Of a stretch of 64,000 nucleotides of DNA, positions 9,732 through 18,290 are shown one piece after another. Positions within the stretch are counted from its first letter, which is position 1. Each line of letters begins with the position of its first letter. The stretch spans positions 1-64,000 of the forward strand of contig CAZEIH010000004.1 of NCBI GenBank assembly GCA_964512095.1. Direction: 5' to 3'. The translations under genes and the position numbers were made by a program. The notes beneath the pieces are model-generated. The model saw only the letters and a list, made by a program, of their open reading frames with translations. It did no database searches and was not told the DNA's origin. The DNA comes from DTU013 sp964512095 (GTDB taxonomy: Bacteria > Bacillota > Clostridia > Acetivibrionales > DTU013).

Positions 9732-9760
9732 CAAAAAGGCTGTCCTATTAAGACAGCCTC
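9732..9760 (-). terminator. Rho-independent terminator after rpmF
   Basis: Read on the minus strand, an 8-bp perfect stem (AGGCTGTC with GACAGCCT, 7-nt loop) is followed by five T. It lies 38 bp past the rpmF stop and separates the yceD-rpmF transcript from the DUF512 operon. Confidence 0.8.
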
Positions 9761-9797
9761 TTTCGTCAATACATACAATATCACATGACTAAGCCGA

Positions 9798-9983
9798 TTA
9801 TTTTGCTTCAGCTTCTTTTATGACTTCTCTTCCATTATAGTATCCGCATTCTTTACATACGACGTGAGAAGCTTTCAACGTATGACACTGGGGGCAGCTT
9901 ACGAGACTAGGCTGAGTAAGCTTCCAATTTGACCTTCTTTTACCAGTTCTGGCTTTTGACCATTTACGTTTTGGGTTTGCCAT
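9798..9983 (-). CDS. rpmF: 50S ribosomal protein L32
   Basis: A 61-residue protein with the L32 N-terminus MANPKRKWSKARTGKRRSNW and a zinc ribbon of two CxxC pairs (CPQC and CKEC). It is a structural component of the large subunit. Ribosome site GGGAGG lies upstream. It directly follows the DUF177 gene, the common yceD-rpmF pairing. Confidence 0.97.
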   Translation of the reverse strand: MANPKRKWSKARTGKRRSNWKLTQPSLVSCPQCHTLKASHVVCKECGYYNGREVIKEAEAK

Positions 9984-10011
9984 ATTCTAACACCTCCCTA
10001 AAAAGTGTATA

Positions 10012-10509
10012 TCACGATTGTTCAAAAAATTTATTCAGACCTTCCAAGCGTGGATCTATTGAATCCTCAACACATCCGCATGGTTTATCGTTCATATTTC
10101 CACCACATTTGCTACATAATCCCTTACATAGGTCTGAACACAAATGCTTCATAGGAAGGTTCAAAACAATATTATCATTGAGCACCTTGCTGATGTCAAG
10201 TGTTTTTCCTTCAAAAGGATACATATCCGTCTCTTTAGCATCTACACTGGAAATGAAGTCTTCCCTCATCTTCAACTTTAATACTTTCTTGACTTTACAC
10301 AAACATCTGTAGCATGCGCTTATGTAGCTTACATCTACGTCCCCATCGAGATGCAGGATACCGTTGTTGTTAGTCAATCTTCCAGATAAGCTTATATCTC
10401 CGTCGATATCACAGCCTTCCGTCGGATTTACTTCTGGAGGCTCTCCAACATACTCAAGCTCCATTGAAGCGCCATTGCTCCTTATAATATCTGAAATGTC
10501 AAACTTCAT
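10012..10509 (-). CDS. yceD: DUF177 (YceD) family protein
   Basis: A 165-residue acidic protein of the YceD family, which is tied to 23S rRNA accumulation in other bacteria and usually precedes rpmF. Two CxxC pairs are present: CYRCLC near residue 88 and CSKC in the C-terminal third, next to the PCGC end. The ATG at 10509 has GAGGGG eight bases upstream and is preferred to a TTG two codons earlier. Cotranscribed with rpmF (28-bp gap). Confidence 0.85.
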   Translation of the reverse strand: MKFDISDIIRSNGASMELEYVGEPPEVNPTEGCDIDGDISLSGRLTNNNGILHLDGDVDVSYISACYRCLCKVKKVLKLKMREDFISSVDAKETDMYPFEGKTLDISKVLNDNIVLNLPMKHLCSDLCKGLCSKCGGNMNDKPCGCVEDSIDPRLEGLNKFFEQS

Positions 10510-10606
10510 AAACAATACCCCTCAATTTCGCAACAAATGATATTATACTAACTAATACCAGCATTGTCAAGGCAATTATTTTCGTGTCAGATTCAGCTTC
10601 TGATCT

Positions 10607-10622
10607 AGTCAATTCGCTTCGT
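10607..10622 (-). repeat. Short right-end fragment of the dispersed repeat
   Basis: AGTCAATTCGCTTCGT matches the outer end of the family seen at 43375 and 31310. Only about 15 bp match, so this could be chance. It sits in the divergent intergenic space between yceD and the LysM gene, which holds a possible TATAAT at 10657-10662 and nothing else supported. Confidence 0.4.
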
Positions 10623-10782
10623 ACTACACCTTATTATGTCCCAATCAATAATAATATATAATAAGCCTCACACAACGAGTGGGTGCTGTAAACCTTACAT
10701 TATTTACATACCCAAATAGTACGATAGCCGTGTTATTATTTATGTAAACCATAAGCCAACTACCTAGAGGAGGAAATTTAGC

Positions 10783-11889
10783 ATGGCATATAAAAAGCTT
10801 GTAGCTGCTAGTATCCTTTCAATAGTGATGCTATTTGGAAGCTCGTTCAGCGCATTAGCGCAAAGTACACGCCATACTGTGCGGTCAGGGGATACCTTCT
10901 ATCTAATCAGTCAAAGATATGGAGTATCGCTCACAAACCTGATGAAGGCCAATAATGCAAGTGCCAGCACAATTATATACCCAGGCAATGTGATTGTGAT
11001 ACCTTCAGCTAGCAGCAGTACTATTCATACAGTTGTTTCAGGCGACACCTACTGGACCATCAGCCGAAAATATGGAGTTAGTTTTTATGACTTGCTCAGG
11101 ATCAACAATGCAAACGAAAACTCTTGGCTAAATATAGGTGACAAGGTCACGATACCATCATCAGCAGGTTCTACCAGTAGCCAGAATTCACAACCCAGCA
11201 CCAGCCCACCGGCTAACCAATCCAAGCCTTATGTCACCTATACCAGCTATACTGTAAAAGCAGGTGACACGCTCTGGTCAATTGCTGATAATGCCGGAAT
11301 TCAGATGACTGAACTTCTAAAGGCAAATAATATGACCCAATCCACCTGGTTGACCATTGGTCAAGTAATTAAAATACCAATCCACCATGTACCCGTCAAA
11401 TCCACTCCCGGCGATAAGTACGGCGAATACCTTGACTGGTGGACTGAGGCACAGTACGTTGTGCCAGTACAAAGTGTTTTCGAGGTAGTGGACTTCTACA
11501 CCGGAAAATCCTTTAAGGTAAAGCGGACAACCGGAAGTGGACATGCAGATGTAGAAACAATGACAGCTGCCGATTCGCAGAAAATGAAGGAAATATGGGG
11601 CGGTGCCTACAGCTGGAACAGGCGCCCTGTAATCGTAAAAATAAATGGCAGGAAAATAGCCGCAAGCATGTCAAGTCTTCCCCATGCCGGTAACGAGAGC
11701 GCTCCAGGCGGCATCAATGTATCATGGAGAAGCGACAACTATGGTCCGGGGTACAACCTTGACTGGGTCAAAAACAATGCCATTAATGGTGTAATGGATC
11801 TGCATTTTGCTAACTGTATCCGTCACAAGGATGGTTTAGTTGACACGGCCCATCAGGACAATGTCAAAATCGCAGCCGGCAGAAAATAG
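10783..11889 (+). CDS. Secreted protein with three LysM domains and a conserved C-terminal domain
   Basis: A 368-residue exported protein. A signal peptide ends at ALA-Q (residues 24-27). Three LysM modules, each with a (S/A)GDT motif, lie at about 31-74, 82-125 and 157-199 and should bind peptidoglycan; a Ser/Thr/Pro/Gln linker separates modules two and three. The C-terminal ~150 residues contain GSGHADVET and LHFANCIRHKDG. Their His and Asp residues look metal- or catalysis-like, but I cannot assign a hydrolase family. Strong AGGAGG ribosome site and a terminator directly downstream: a single-gene transcript. Confidence 0.8.
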   Translation: MAYKKLVAASILSIVMLFGSSFSALAQSTRHTVRSGDTFYLISQRYGVSLTNLMKANNASASTIIYPGNVIVIPSASSSTIHTVVSGDTYWTISRKYGVSFYDLLRINNANENSWLNIGDKVTIPSSAGSTSSQNSQPSTSPPANQSKPYVTYTSYTVKAGDTLWSIADNAGIQMTELLKANNMTQSTWLTIGQVIKIPIHHVPVKSTPGDKYGEYLDWWTEAQYVVPVQSVFEVVDFYTGKSFKVKRTTGSGHADVETMTAADSQKMKEIWGGAYSWNRRPVIVKINGRKIAASMSSLPHAGNESAPGGINVSWRSDNYGPGYNLDWVKNNAINGVMDLHFANCIRHKDGLVDTAHQDNVKIAAGRK

Positions 11890-11948
11890 AAGCAACATTG
11901 CATATGGGATTTCTATTAGGAATTCAAAGGAAACTGAATTGTAAAAAA

Positions 11949-11981
11949 CCACGGGTGCCGCTACGGTGCCCGTGGTTTTTC
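11949..11981 (+). terminator. Rho-independent terminator after the LysM gene
   Basis: A perfect 12-bp GC-rich stem (CCACGGGTGCCG / CGGTGCCCGTGG) with a 3-nt loop is followed by TTTTT. Confidence 0.92.
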
Positions 11982-12085
11982 GTTAACTAAATCATAAGAA
12001 TCTCAAGAATCGCTGTAATATGAAGCTTTGACGGGTTCTTCATTTCCCAACACGTGATTGGCATTTCTTTTTTGGTTTAAGAGAA

Positions 12086-12334
12086 TCATACTGTTCCACA
12101 ACCTGTCTCTAGCATCTTTTTCCCTGAAACATCGTCAAAAAGCTGGCATTTTTCTTCTGAGACAAAAGCACCATAGAAACGAAGTGAAGTGTTTCCCAAT
12201 ACTTCTCCCCCTTTTGTATCCCAAAAGGAACTGTTTGTTTTGTGAATAGAGTTCTTGTCCATGTCTATCAACATGGTGCAGTCAACTTCACGGTCTCCTA
12301 CCATGCTTGTTCTATTAACAGTGTTCTTTTTCAT
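12086..12334 (-). pseudogene. N-terminal remnant of a class I SAM-dependent methyltransferase
   Basis: An 82-codon open frame with a good GAGGG ribosome site. Its second half (SSFWDTKGGEVLGNTSLRFYGAFVSEEKCQLFDDVSGKKMLETGCG) resembles the lead-in to motif I (E/DxGCGxG) of small-molecule methyltransferases. It stops three codons after GCG, just where the SAM-binding loop should continue. The remaining ~150 or more residues of such enzymes are absent downstream, and no continuation is visible in other frames. It is most likely a truncated gene and cannot bind SAM. The family call is by pattern only. Confidence 0.6.
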
Positions 12335-12432
12335 GTCAATACCCTCATGATATCTTCACTTGATATTTTATTCTGGAATTAGGAATCATCGCACTTACTT
12401 TCTCTCTGTGAAAAACACTCCTGGAAATACCT

Positions 12433-13244
12433 CTAAGTCCTCGTTTTTTTCTCTATAAAAGGATTATACATCATTAATGCTTCATTACTGGTAACAAACT
12501 CATCACTAATATAATGTCCTTCCACATCAAATACCTTCTATGAATCTCATTACTTCTGATATAGCCACCCCAATAAGAATGATCTATCCTATGGCTTTTT
12601 TCATATACTTCATACTGAGTATTTGTTGGTTCACTCGCCCTCCACTCTCCAACCAAATGATCTCCATTTAAGAATACACATAACTGATACACAATATTTG
12701 TGTCATTTCGCACTTGTAAGTCTCTGTAATTATATACACATGTTGCCCCACTCCCAAATGGCTGTGTTCTATTCGAATCAGGAAACACGTCATAACTATG
12801 TCTATATCTCTCAGTTATAGTCAAATTCGTATGAAGAGCTAACCAATAAATTAGATTTGAAAGCTGGCACAAGCCTCCACCTATCCCAGGCTTAACCTTT
12901 CCCTGGAATAATACCATACCACTTTTATACCCCTTTCTACTTGTTGGTTTTCCGATTGTTCTCCAGTACGAGAATGTTTCACCTGGCTTTATAATAATAC
13001 CGTTTATTCTTTTCACAGCGAGTTCTAGATTTTTAATCTTATTATGTTGCATCCACATATCTACATTACTTAGTTTTCTTATCAGAGGTGTTCTGTGCTC
13101 AAATATACAAAATGGAAGTACCGAATCCCATCTTTCACGTACAAATTTTTTTGTTCCAAAATACCAATCATAATATCGTAAACCTTTAAATATGATTTTG
13201 CCTAACATAATTCTATATTTACTTCTCTTAATGGGTTTCTTCAT
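12433..13244 (-). pseudogene. VanW-family protein, frameshifted near the C-terminus
   Basis: Residues ~60-230 carry VanW-family features: KPGETFSYWRTIGKPT, GYKSGMVLFQGKV and GIGGGLCQLSNLIYW. VanW-like proteins are cell-envelope proteins of unknown biochemical role. After EIHRRY the frame reads into a short unrelated tail ending at 12474. Shifting one base at the three-A run 12530-12532 restores FDVEGHYISDEFVTSNEALM and on to a stop at 12433, which matches the normal VanW ending. A single-base deletion (TTTT to TTT on the coding strand) explains it. It could be a real mutation or a sequencing error. Ribosome site GGTGGG precedes the start. Confidence 0.75.
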
Positions 13245-13375
13245 AAAAAGCCCACCTTCATAATTTCTTCAAACTACGGTTAATTGATGATGTAAACTGC
13301 TTTGTTATATGACGCATTACTGCTAATTGTTAAGAAGGGACTGGTGATGGTAGTTCCATAATATCCCCGTTGTAA

Positions 13376-13948
13376 CTATCTATTCATCAAGTATGCATAT
13401 TTTAGAATATTCTCACCTAATACCCTTGCCTGTTGTAACCGTTTTTCTTGATTCAGTATATCTCCACATTTATCTGCTCTCGCTGACAAACCGTTTAATT
13501 CACCTGGTACGCAAATGGTTCCAGAAGAAAGATAAAAATTATGTATTATACTTAAGACTATACCCTGGCCTCCGCCTTCTCCTCTACCAACGGCTATTGC
13601 TCCCCCAACTTTCCCTTCCATTGACCTTTTGTCACCAAAAGCATAACACCTGTCAAATAATGCTTTAAGCTGAGCAGTAACATTTCTATAATAGGCAGGA
13701 GAACCAATTATCAATGCATCGCAGGAAGTAAACTCATTATAAATGAAATTCATATCATCATCTTTTATTTTGCAACTGCCTGTCTTCTTGCAACTATCAC
13801 ATCCGATGCACGGTTTGATTGTATTCTCACTCAGGAAGAACTCCTTCACTTCCCATCCCGACTCTCTGAAGGGATCTAATGCATACTTAATCAAAATTTC
13901 AGTGTTTCCACCCTTTCTTGGACTACCTGATATTCCAATTACCTTCAT
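13376..13948 (-). CDS. Flavodoxin-fold NAD(P)H-dependent FMN reductase family protein
   Basis: A 190-residue protein beginning MKVIGISGSPRKGGNTE, the FMN phosphate-binding loop of the NADPH-dependent FMN reductase/iron-sulfur flavoprotein group. CIGCDSCKKTGSCKIKDDDM near residue 50 provides closely spaced Cys residues like those of iron-sulfur flavoproteins. IIGSPAYYRNVTAQLKALFDR is the second FMN-contact region. The start at 13948 has an AGGAGGG site six bases upstream; the frame extends further upstream without a ribosome site. Electron donor and acceptor are unknown. It stands alone between the frameshifted vanW-like gene and tyrS. Confidence 0.8.
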   Translation of the reverse strand: MKVIGISGSPRKGGNTEILIKYALDPFRESGWEVKEFFLSENTIKPCIGCDSCKKTGSCKIKDDDMNFIYNEFTSCDALIIGSPAYYRNVTAQLKALFDRCYAFGDKRSMEGKVGGAIAVGRGEGGGQGIVLSIIHNFYLSSGTICVPGELNGLSARADKCGDILNQEKRLQQARVLGENILKYAYLMNR

Positions 13949-14115
13949 ATAGCCCTCCTTTACTTTAACAAATGAAAGCCTTGCAAACATAACCACACCA
14001 CGGACGATTCGGCCATTTATATCAATCATCCACAAATTGTTTTCACATTATTATACATGAACTGTATTGATATGTAAATATATAGCAACCCCATTTGAGT
14101 CCATGAAACTCACCC

Positions 14116-14220
14116 CTTTATCTATGTCTCCAGAAGACGCTGACCTCTCAAATTAATTAACTTCCTTGGTCAGGTGGAGTTAAGTCTCCACCTGACTCCC
14201 TGAGCGAAGCGAATTGACTC
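14116..14220 (+). repeat. Dispersed modular repeat, copy overlapping the tyrS 3' end
   Basis: Contains the left module (TTTATCTATGTCTCCAGAAG then CGCTGACCT), the AATTAATTAACTTCCTTG joint, the hairpin GTCAGGTGGAG / CTCCACCTGAC (14169-14195) and the right end GAGCGAAGCGAATTGACTC. It lacks the second half of the left inverted repeat found at 43375-43493. The right half lies inside the tyrS reading frame. Confidence 0.85.
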
Positions 14221-15430
14221 TAATTCTGGCGAATTTAAGTTTACCAGCTTGTATTACATCTCCATCACTAAAATTTGTGATTTTTAGGCTGTAGGTTTTC
14301 TGACCATTTATTTTTAGTGCACCTTGTGTTATAAGCCTTCTTGCTTCACTATTACTCGAGGTAAAACCTATCTGCACTAAAAACTTAACAATGTCTAATC
14401 CATCTACATCGGTAACGCTTGGTGTTATTTCATATTCAGTAATATTTTCCGGTATTCCACGCCTCTGAAACACTAACTTAAAATGCTCCTGTGCCAAAGC
14501 TCCAGCTTCTAATCCATGGTATAAAGCAGTAACTTCCCTTGCAAGCTTCATCTTTATATCCCTGGGGTTAACATTACCAGCCTCTAGCGATTCATTTATA
14601 CTCGCCAATTCATAAGGGTGAATATCAGTCACAAGCTCAAAATACCTTATAATCAGGTTGTCAGGAATGGACATAACCTTCCCATAAATATCCTTTGGCT
14701 CTTCATTAATTCCGATGTAGTTCCCAAGGCTTTTGCTCATTTTTTCGACTCCATCATTACCCTCAAGTATGGGCATAAACATGGCAACCTGAGATTCCTG
14801 TCCGTAATCCTTCTGCAGGTATCTCCCCATAAGTATATTAAACCTCTGCTCTGTACCTCCAATTTCAATATCTGCCTTTAATTCTACAGAATCATAGCCT
14901 TGCATTAAGGGATAAAAGAACTCATGAACTCCTATACTTTCATGCGAATTAAACCTATTTTGGAAATCATCCCTTTCTAGCATTCTGGCTACAGTATATT
15001 TTGATGCAAGGTTAATTACATCGGTAAAATTGAGTTTTGAAAGCCATTCGCTATTGAATCTCACCTCAGTTTTTTCTTTATCTAGAATTTTGTAAATCTG
15101 TTTCTCATAAGTTTCAGCATTTTTCACAACCTCTTCACGTGTTAACTGTTTTCTCGTTTTTGATTTGCCCGTTGGATCTCCAATCATCCCTGTAAAATCG
15201 CCAATGATTATAACAGCCCTATGTCCCAAATCCTGAAATTGCTTAATTTTTCTCAGCACAACAGTATGTCCAAGGTGAATATCTGGAGCAGTCGGGTCTA
15301 GTCCAAGCTTCACTACAAGAGGTACACCTTTTTCCTGTGATCTGATAAGTTTTTGTCTCAACTCATCAGGATTGATGATTTCGTCGGCCCCTTTCTCAAT
15401 AATTTTTATTTGCTCATCAATTGTTCGCAT
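14180..15430 (-). CDS. tyrS: Tyrosyl-tRNA synthetase with a repeat-derived C-terminal tail
   Basis: A 416-residue class I synthetase charging tRNA-Tyr. HLGH near residue 52 is the HIGH motif, and KMSKS near residue 230 marks the TyrZ-like subtype rather than the KFGKT subtype. Residues ~345-404 form a C-terminal S4 RNA-binding domain ending at KFARIR. The last twelve residues (VNSLRSGSQVET) and the stop codon are encoded by the dispersed repeat, an apparent read-through extension. AAAGGAGG precedes the ATG. Expression is governed by the upstream Tyr T-box. Confidence 0.95.
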   Translation of the reverse strand: MRTIDEQIKIIEKGADEIINPDELRQKLIRSQEKGVPLVVKLGLDPTAPDIHLGHTVVLRKIKQFQDLGHRAVIIIGDFTGMIGDPTGKSKTRKQLTREEVVKNAETYEKQIYKILDKEKTEVRFNSEWLSKLNFTDVINLASKYTVARMLERDDFQNRFNSHESIGVHEFFYPLMQGYDSVELKADIEIGGTEQRFNILMGRYLQKDYGQESQVAMFMPILEGNDGVEKMSKSLGNYIGINEEPKDIYGKVMSIPDNLIIRYFELVTDIHPYELASINESLEAGNVNPRDIKMKLAREVTALYHGLEAGALAQEHFKLVFQRRGIPENITEYEITPSVTDVDGLDIVKFLVQIGFTSSNSEARRLITQGALKINGQKTYSLKITNFSDGDVIQAGKLKFARIRVNSLRSGSQVET

Positions 15431-15460
15431 TTTTAATGCCTCCTTTTTTCTCTATACAAC

Positions 15461-15500
15461 AAAAAACTCCCGACCCCTGATTACTCAGAGGACGAGAGCT
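15461..15500 (-). terminator. T-box terminator hairpin of tyrS
   Basis: On the minus strand CTCTCGTCCTC pairs with GGGGTCGGGAG and is followed by TTTTTT. This is the off-state structure of the leader, competing with the antiterminator that contains the T-box sequence. Confidence 0.8.
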
Positions 15501-15770
15501 TTTATCCCGTGTTACCACCTCAATTTATCAGTACCTTACGGTACTAACCTTATCAAGAACGAATGCATATTGTATAAATAAATTGCATTTTATTCTTTAG
15601 CACTATAACGGGTGCAGGCTTCCGGCATCAACCTACTAAGGATATACCTGTTTGGTGTGCAGCTCTTGAGATGTATTCAGAATACTATCCTTGCCCCTCT
15701 CATCACCCGGGAACTCTCTGTAAGGACTCATTATTCCTACTTCTTCTCAGTTACAGCTTTTAATGTATTG
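15461..15770 (-). ncRNA. T-box leader (tyrosine) upstream of tyrS
   Basis: The conserved T-box AGGTGGTAACACGGGA lies at 15505-15520 (minus strand) just before the terminator. In stem I, AGTA is followed by GGAATA, which pairs with TATTC; next comes TGA-A-TAC-A, giving specifier TAC (15673-15675, Tyr), and a GAGA/TCTC lower helix closes the loop. The specifier agrees with the gene. Uncharged tRNA-Tyr should stabilise the antiterminator and permit tyrS transcription. The rest of this 440-base intergenic stretch is promoter and ackA downstream sequence. Confidence 0.9.
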
Positions 15771-15775
15771 AACGT

Positions 15776-15805
15776 ATTATATCCATTTCCATCATAATAA
15801 GTCAA
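15776..15805 (-). promoter_or_regulatory. Sigma-A promoter of the tyrS T-box transcript
   Basis: Read on the minus strand: TTGACT (15800-15805), an 18-bp spacer, then TATAAT (15776-15781). Transcription should begin near 15768, at the start of the T-box stem I. Confidence 0.8.
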
Positions 15806-15870
15806 TAACCTAGAGGAATTTTTTTGCCATGCTAGAAAGTACCTTAATTGCAAAAGCGGTTGACAACCAA

Positions 15871-17067
15871 CTATTTAGCTATCAGCCTCAGCGTCTCTCT
15901 TGCTATTGCAAGCTCTTCATTCGTAGGTATAACAAGTGTTCTTACTCTGGCTTCAGGAGTACTGATGTCCATCTCCTTGCCCCTGACCTTATTCTTTTCC
16001 TGATCAATGCTTATACCAAAGAAATCCATATTATCCGTTGACATCTTCCGCACAATCGGATTGTTTTCACCTATTCCAGCTGTAAAGACAATAGCATCTG
16101 CACCGTTCATTACAGCTGCATATTTACCTAGGTATTTCTTCACCCTATAGCAAAATATCTCAAGGGCAAGCTTTGCTCTACCATTGCCCTCCTCAACGGC
16201 TGTCTCTAAATCTCTAAAATCACTACTTACACCTGAAATTCCAAGGACGCCGGATTTCTTATTAAGATATTCATCGATTTCTTTTAAACTCATTTTCTTG
16301 GATTCCATCAGATACTTAACAACCGCTGGGTCTACTGTGCCACTTCTAGTGCCCATTGCCAGACCATCCAAGGGTGTAAAGCCCATACTCGTCTCGACGG
16401 ATTTTCCATATTCAACTGCGCATATGCTGGCTCCATTACCCAAATGGCAAGTTATTAGCTTCAACTCTTCAATTGGTTTCCCCAACATGAGGGCAGCTCT
16501 CTGAGCAACATATTTATGGGATGTCCCATGAAAGCCGTATTTCCTCACACCGTACTCCTCATACATATCATATGGTATAGCATACACATATGCGTATTTG
16601 GGAAGTGTCTGATGGAATGCAGTATCAAATACAGCAACCATAGGTGTATCCGGCATTAAGTGCTGGCATGCCTCAATACCTATAATATTTGGCGGGTTAT
16701 GGAGAGGCGCCAAACCAATACAGTCCTTTATAGCCTGCATTACACTTTCATCTATTATTACTGAGTCATGAAACTTTTCTCCGCCATGTACTATCCGATG
16801 CCCGACAGCAGAAATTTGAGACATATTGCTGATAACCCCTGTCTTTTCATCGACGAGTACTTCAATGACCCTTTTCATAGCACTTGTGTGATTTGTCAAT
16901 GAAACATCAATGACAATTGAATCATGGCCGCTTTTAGTGTGCTTTACGAATGAATTGTCTAAACCTATCCTATCGCAGAGTCCTTTTGCTAATATAGCCT
17001 CATTTTCTATATCAATCAGCTGATACTTCAGTGATGAGCTTCCAGTATTAATAACTAAAATCTTCAT
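15871..17067 (-). CDS. ackA: Acetate kinase
   Basis: A 398-residue ASKHA-fold enzyme converting acetyl phosphate and ADP to acetate and ATP. It shows VINTGSSSLKYQLID at the N-terminus, VFDTAFHQTLP (catalytic Asp) near residue 148, RKYGFHGTSHKYV, CHLGNGASICAV, and FTAGIGENNP near the C-terminus. Length is typical. It follows pta by 20 bp with GAGGAG as ribosome site, so the two form the acetate-producing substrate-level phosphorylation operon. Confidence 0.97.
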   Translation of the reverse strand: MKILVINTGSSSLKYQLIDIENEAILAKGLCDRIGLDNSFVKHTKSGHDSIVIDVSLTNHTSAMKRVIEVLVDEKTGVISNMSQISAVGHRIVHGGEKFHDSVIIDESVMQAIKDCIGLAPLHNPPNIIGIEACQHLMPDTPMVAVFDTAFHQTLPKYAYVYAIPYDMYEEYGVRKYGFHGTSHKYVAQRAALMLGKPIEELKLITCHLGNGASICAVEYGKSVETSMGFTPLDGLAMGTRSGTVDPAVVKYLMESKKMSLKEIDEYLNKKSGVLGISGVSSDFRDLETAVEEGNGRAKLALEIFCYRVKKYLGKYAAVMNGADAIVFTAGIGENNPIVRKMSTDNMDFFGISIDQEKNKVRGKEMDISTPEARVRTLVIPTNEELAIARETLRLIAK

Positions 17068-17087
17068 TTGATATGCTCCTCATTAAT

Positions 17088-18077
17088 TTATTGTTGTGCT
17101 TGTACTGCTGTTATGGCTATAACGCCTACTATATCCTCGGCTGAGCAGCCTCTTGAGAGGTCATTAACTGGCTTAGCGATACCCTGCGTTATTGGTCCGT
17201 ATGCTTCTGCTTTAGCCAATCTCTGAGTCAACTTATACGCTATATTACCGCAGTTCAAGTCAGGGAAAACAAGGACATTTGCCTTTCCGGCCACAGGACT
17301 ACCCTTGGCTTTAGAGGCACCAACAGAAGGTACGATAGCTGCATCTGCCTGCAGCTCTCCGTCCAGTGTAAGCTCTGGTGCTTTTTCCTTTGCCAGCTTC
17401 GTTGCTTCAACCATCTTCTGGGTCAGCTCGCTATTAGCGCTGCCATAGGAAGAATATGATAACATCGCCACAACCGGCTCATCCTGCACTAAGCTTTTAA
17501 AGGATTTAGCTGAAGAAATAGCGATTTCCGAGAGCTGATCCGCATTGGGATTTTCCACAAGACCACTGTCTGCATATATAAATGCTCCGTTGCTTCCATA
17601 CTCACAATCCGGCACAACCATTACAAAGAATGCCGATACCAGCTTTGTACCTGGTGCGGTTTTAAGTATCTGTAGGGCCGGTCTTAGAGTATCAGCTGTT
17701 GAATGTACTGCACCGGAAACCATTCCGTCCGCATCTCCCATCTTAACCATCATCACTCCCCAGTAAAGCTCATCCTTTATTACCTCTCGAGCCTTTTCCT
17801 GAGTCATTCCTTTTGCCTTTCTCAGTTCATAGAAAGCATTTGCGTACTTTTCAAAATCTTGTGAAGCCTCAGGGTCGATAATTTTCGCCTTTGATATATC
17901 CAAATCCCCCGCCAGTTTTTTAATCTCTGTCTCCTTACCGATAAGAACGATATTTGCGAAACCTCCTTGCTGTGCCATTGCTGCTGCTTTAATCGTCCTA
18001 ATATCTGAACTCTCAGGCAGTACGATGGTCTTAATATCACCTTTTGCACGCTCACTAATCTGTTCAAGAAAATTCAA
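17088..18077 (-). CDS. pta: Phosphate acetyltransferase
   Basis: A 329-residue single-domain enzyme (short Pta type, without the N-terminal P-loop domain) converting acetyl-CoA and phosphate to acetyl phosphate. Visible motifs include VLPESSDIRTIKAA, DADGMVSGAVHSTADTLRPALQ, MLSYSSYGSA and GKANVLVFPDLNCGNIAYKLTQRL. The start is a TTG preceded by AAAGGGG. It is first in the pta-ackA operon; the 213 bases upstream contain no gene, and I could not settle on a promoter there. Confidence 0.96.
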   Translation of the reverse strand: MNFLEQISERAKGDIKTIVLPESSDIRTIKAAAMAQQGGFANIVLIGKETEIKKLAGDLDISKAKIIDPEASQDFEKYANAFYELRKAKGMTQEKAREVIKDELYWGVMMVKMGDADGMVSGAVHSTADTLRPALQILKTAPGTKLVSAFFVMVVPDCEYGSNGAFIYADSGLVENPNADQLSEIAISSAKSFKSLVQDEPVVAMLSYSSYGSANSELTQKMVEATKLAKEKAPELTLDGELQADAAIVPSVGASKAKGSPVAGKANVLVFPDLNCGNIAYKLTQRLAKAEAYGPITQGIAKPVNDLSRGCSAEDIVGVIAITAVQAQQ

Positions 18078-18290
18078 TTAAAAGACCCCTTTCAAGTTTA
18101 TGTATTGTACTAGCTTGTTTTGCCCTGTTTAGAAAAGTATACTCATATCTATACTATGACCAGGTTATAACATCTGCTTGTAGCAAGCATTTAGAGCCAT
18201 GTACATTATATACAAAACGTTTATTGTATACAAGATTGTTTTGAAAAATGTCATATTTTCTTAGACTATACATGTAATTTCACTTGGTAA

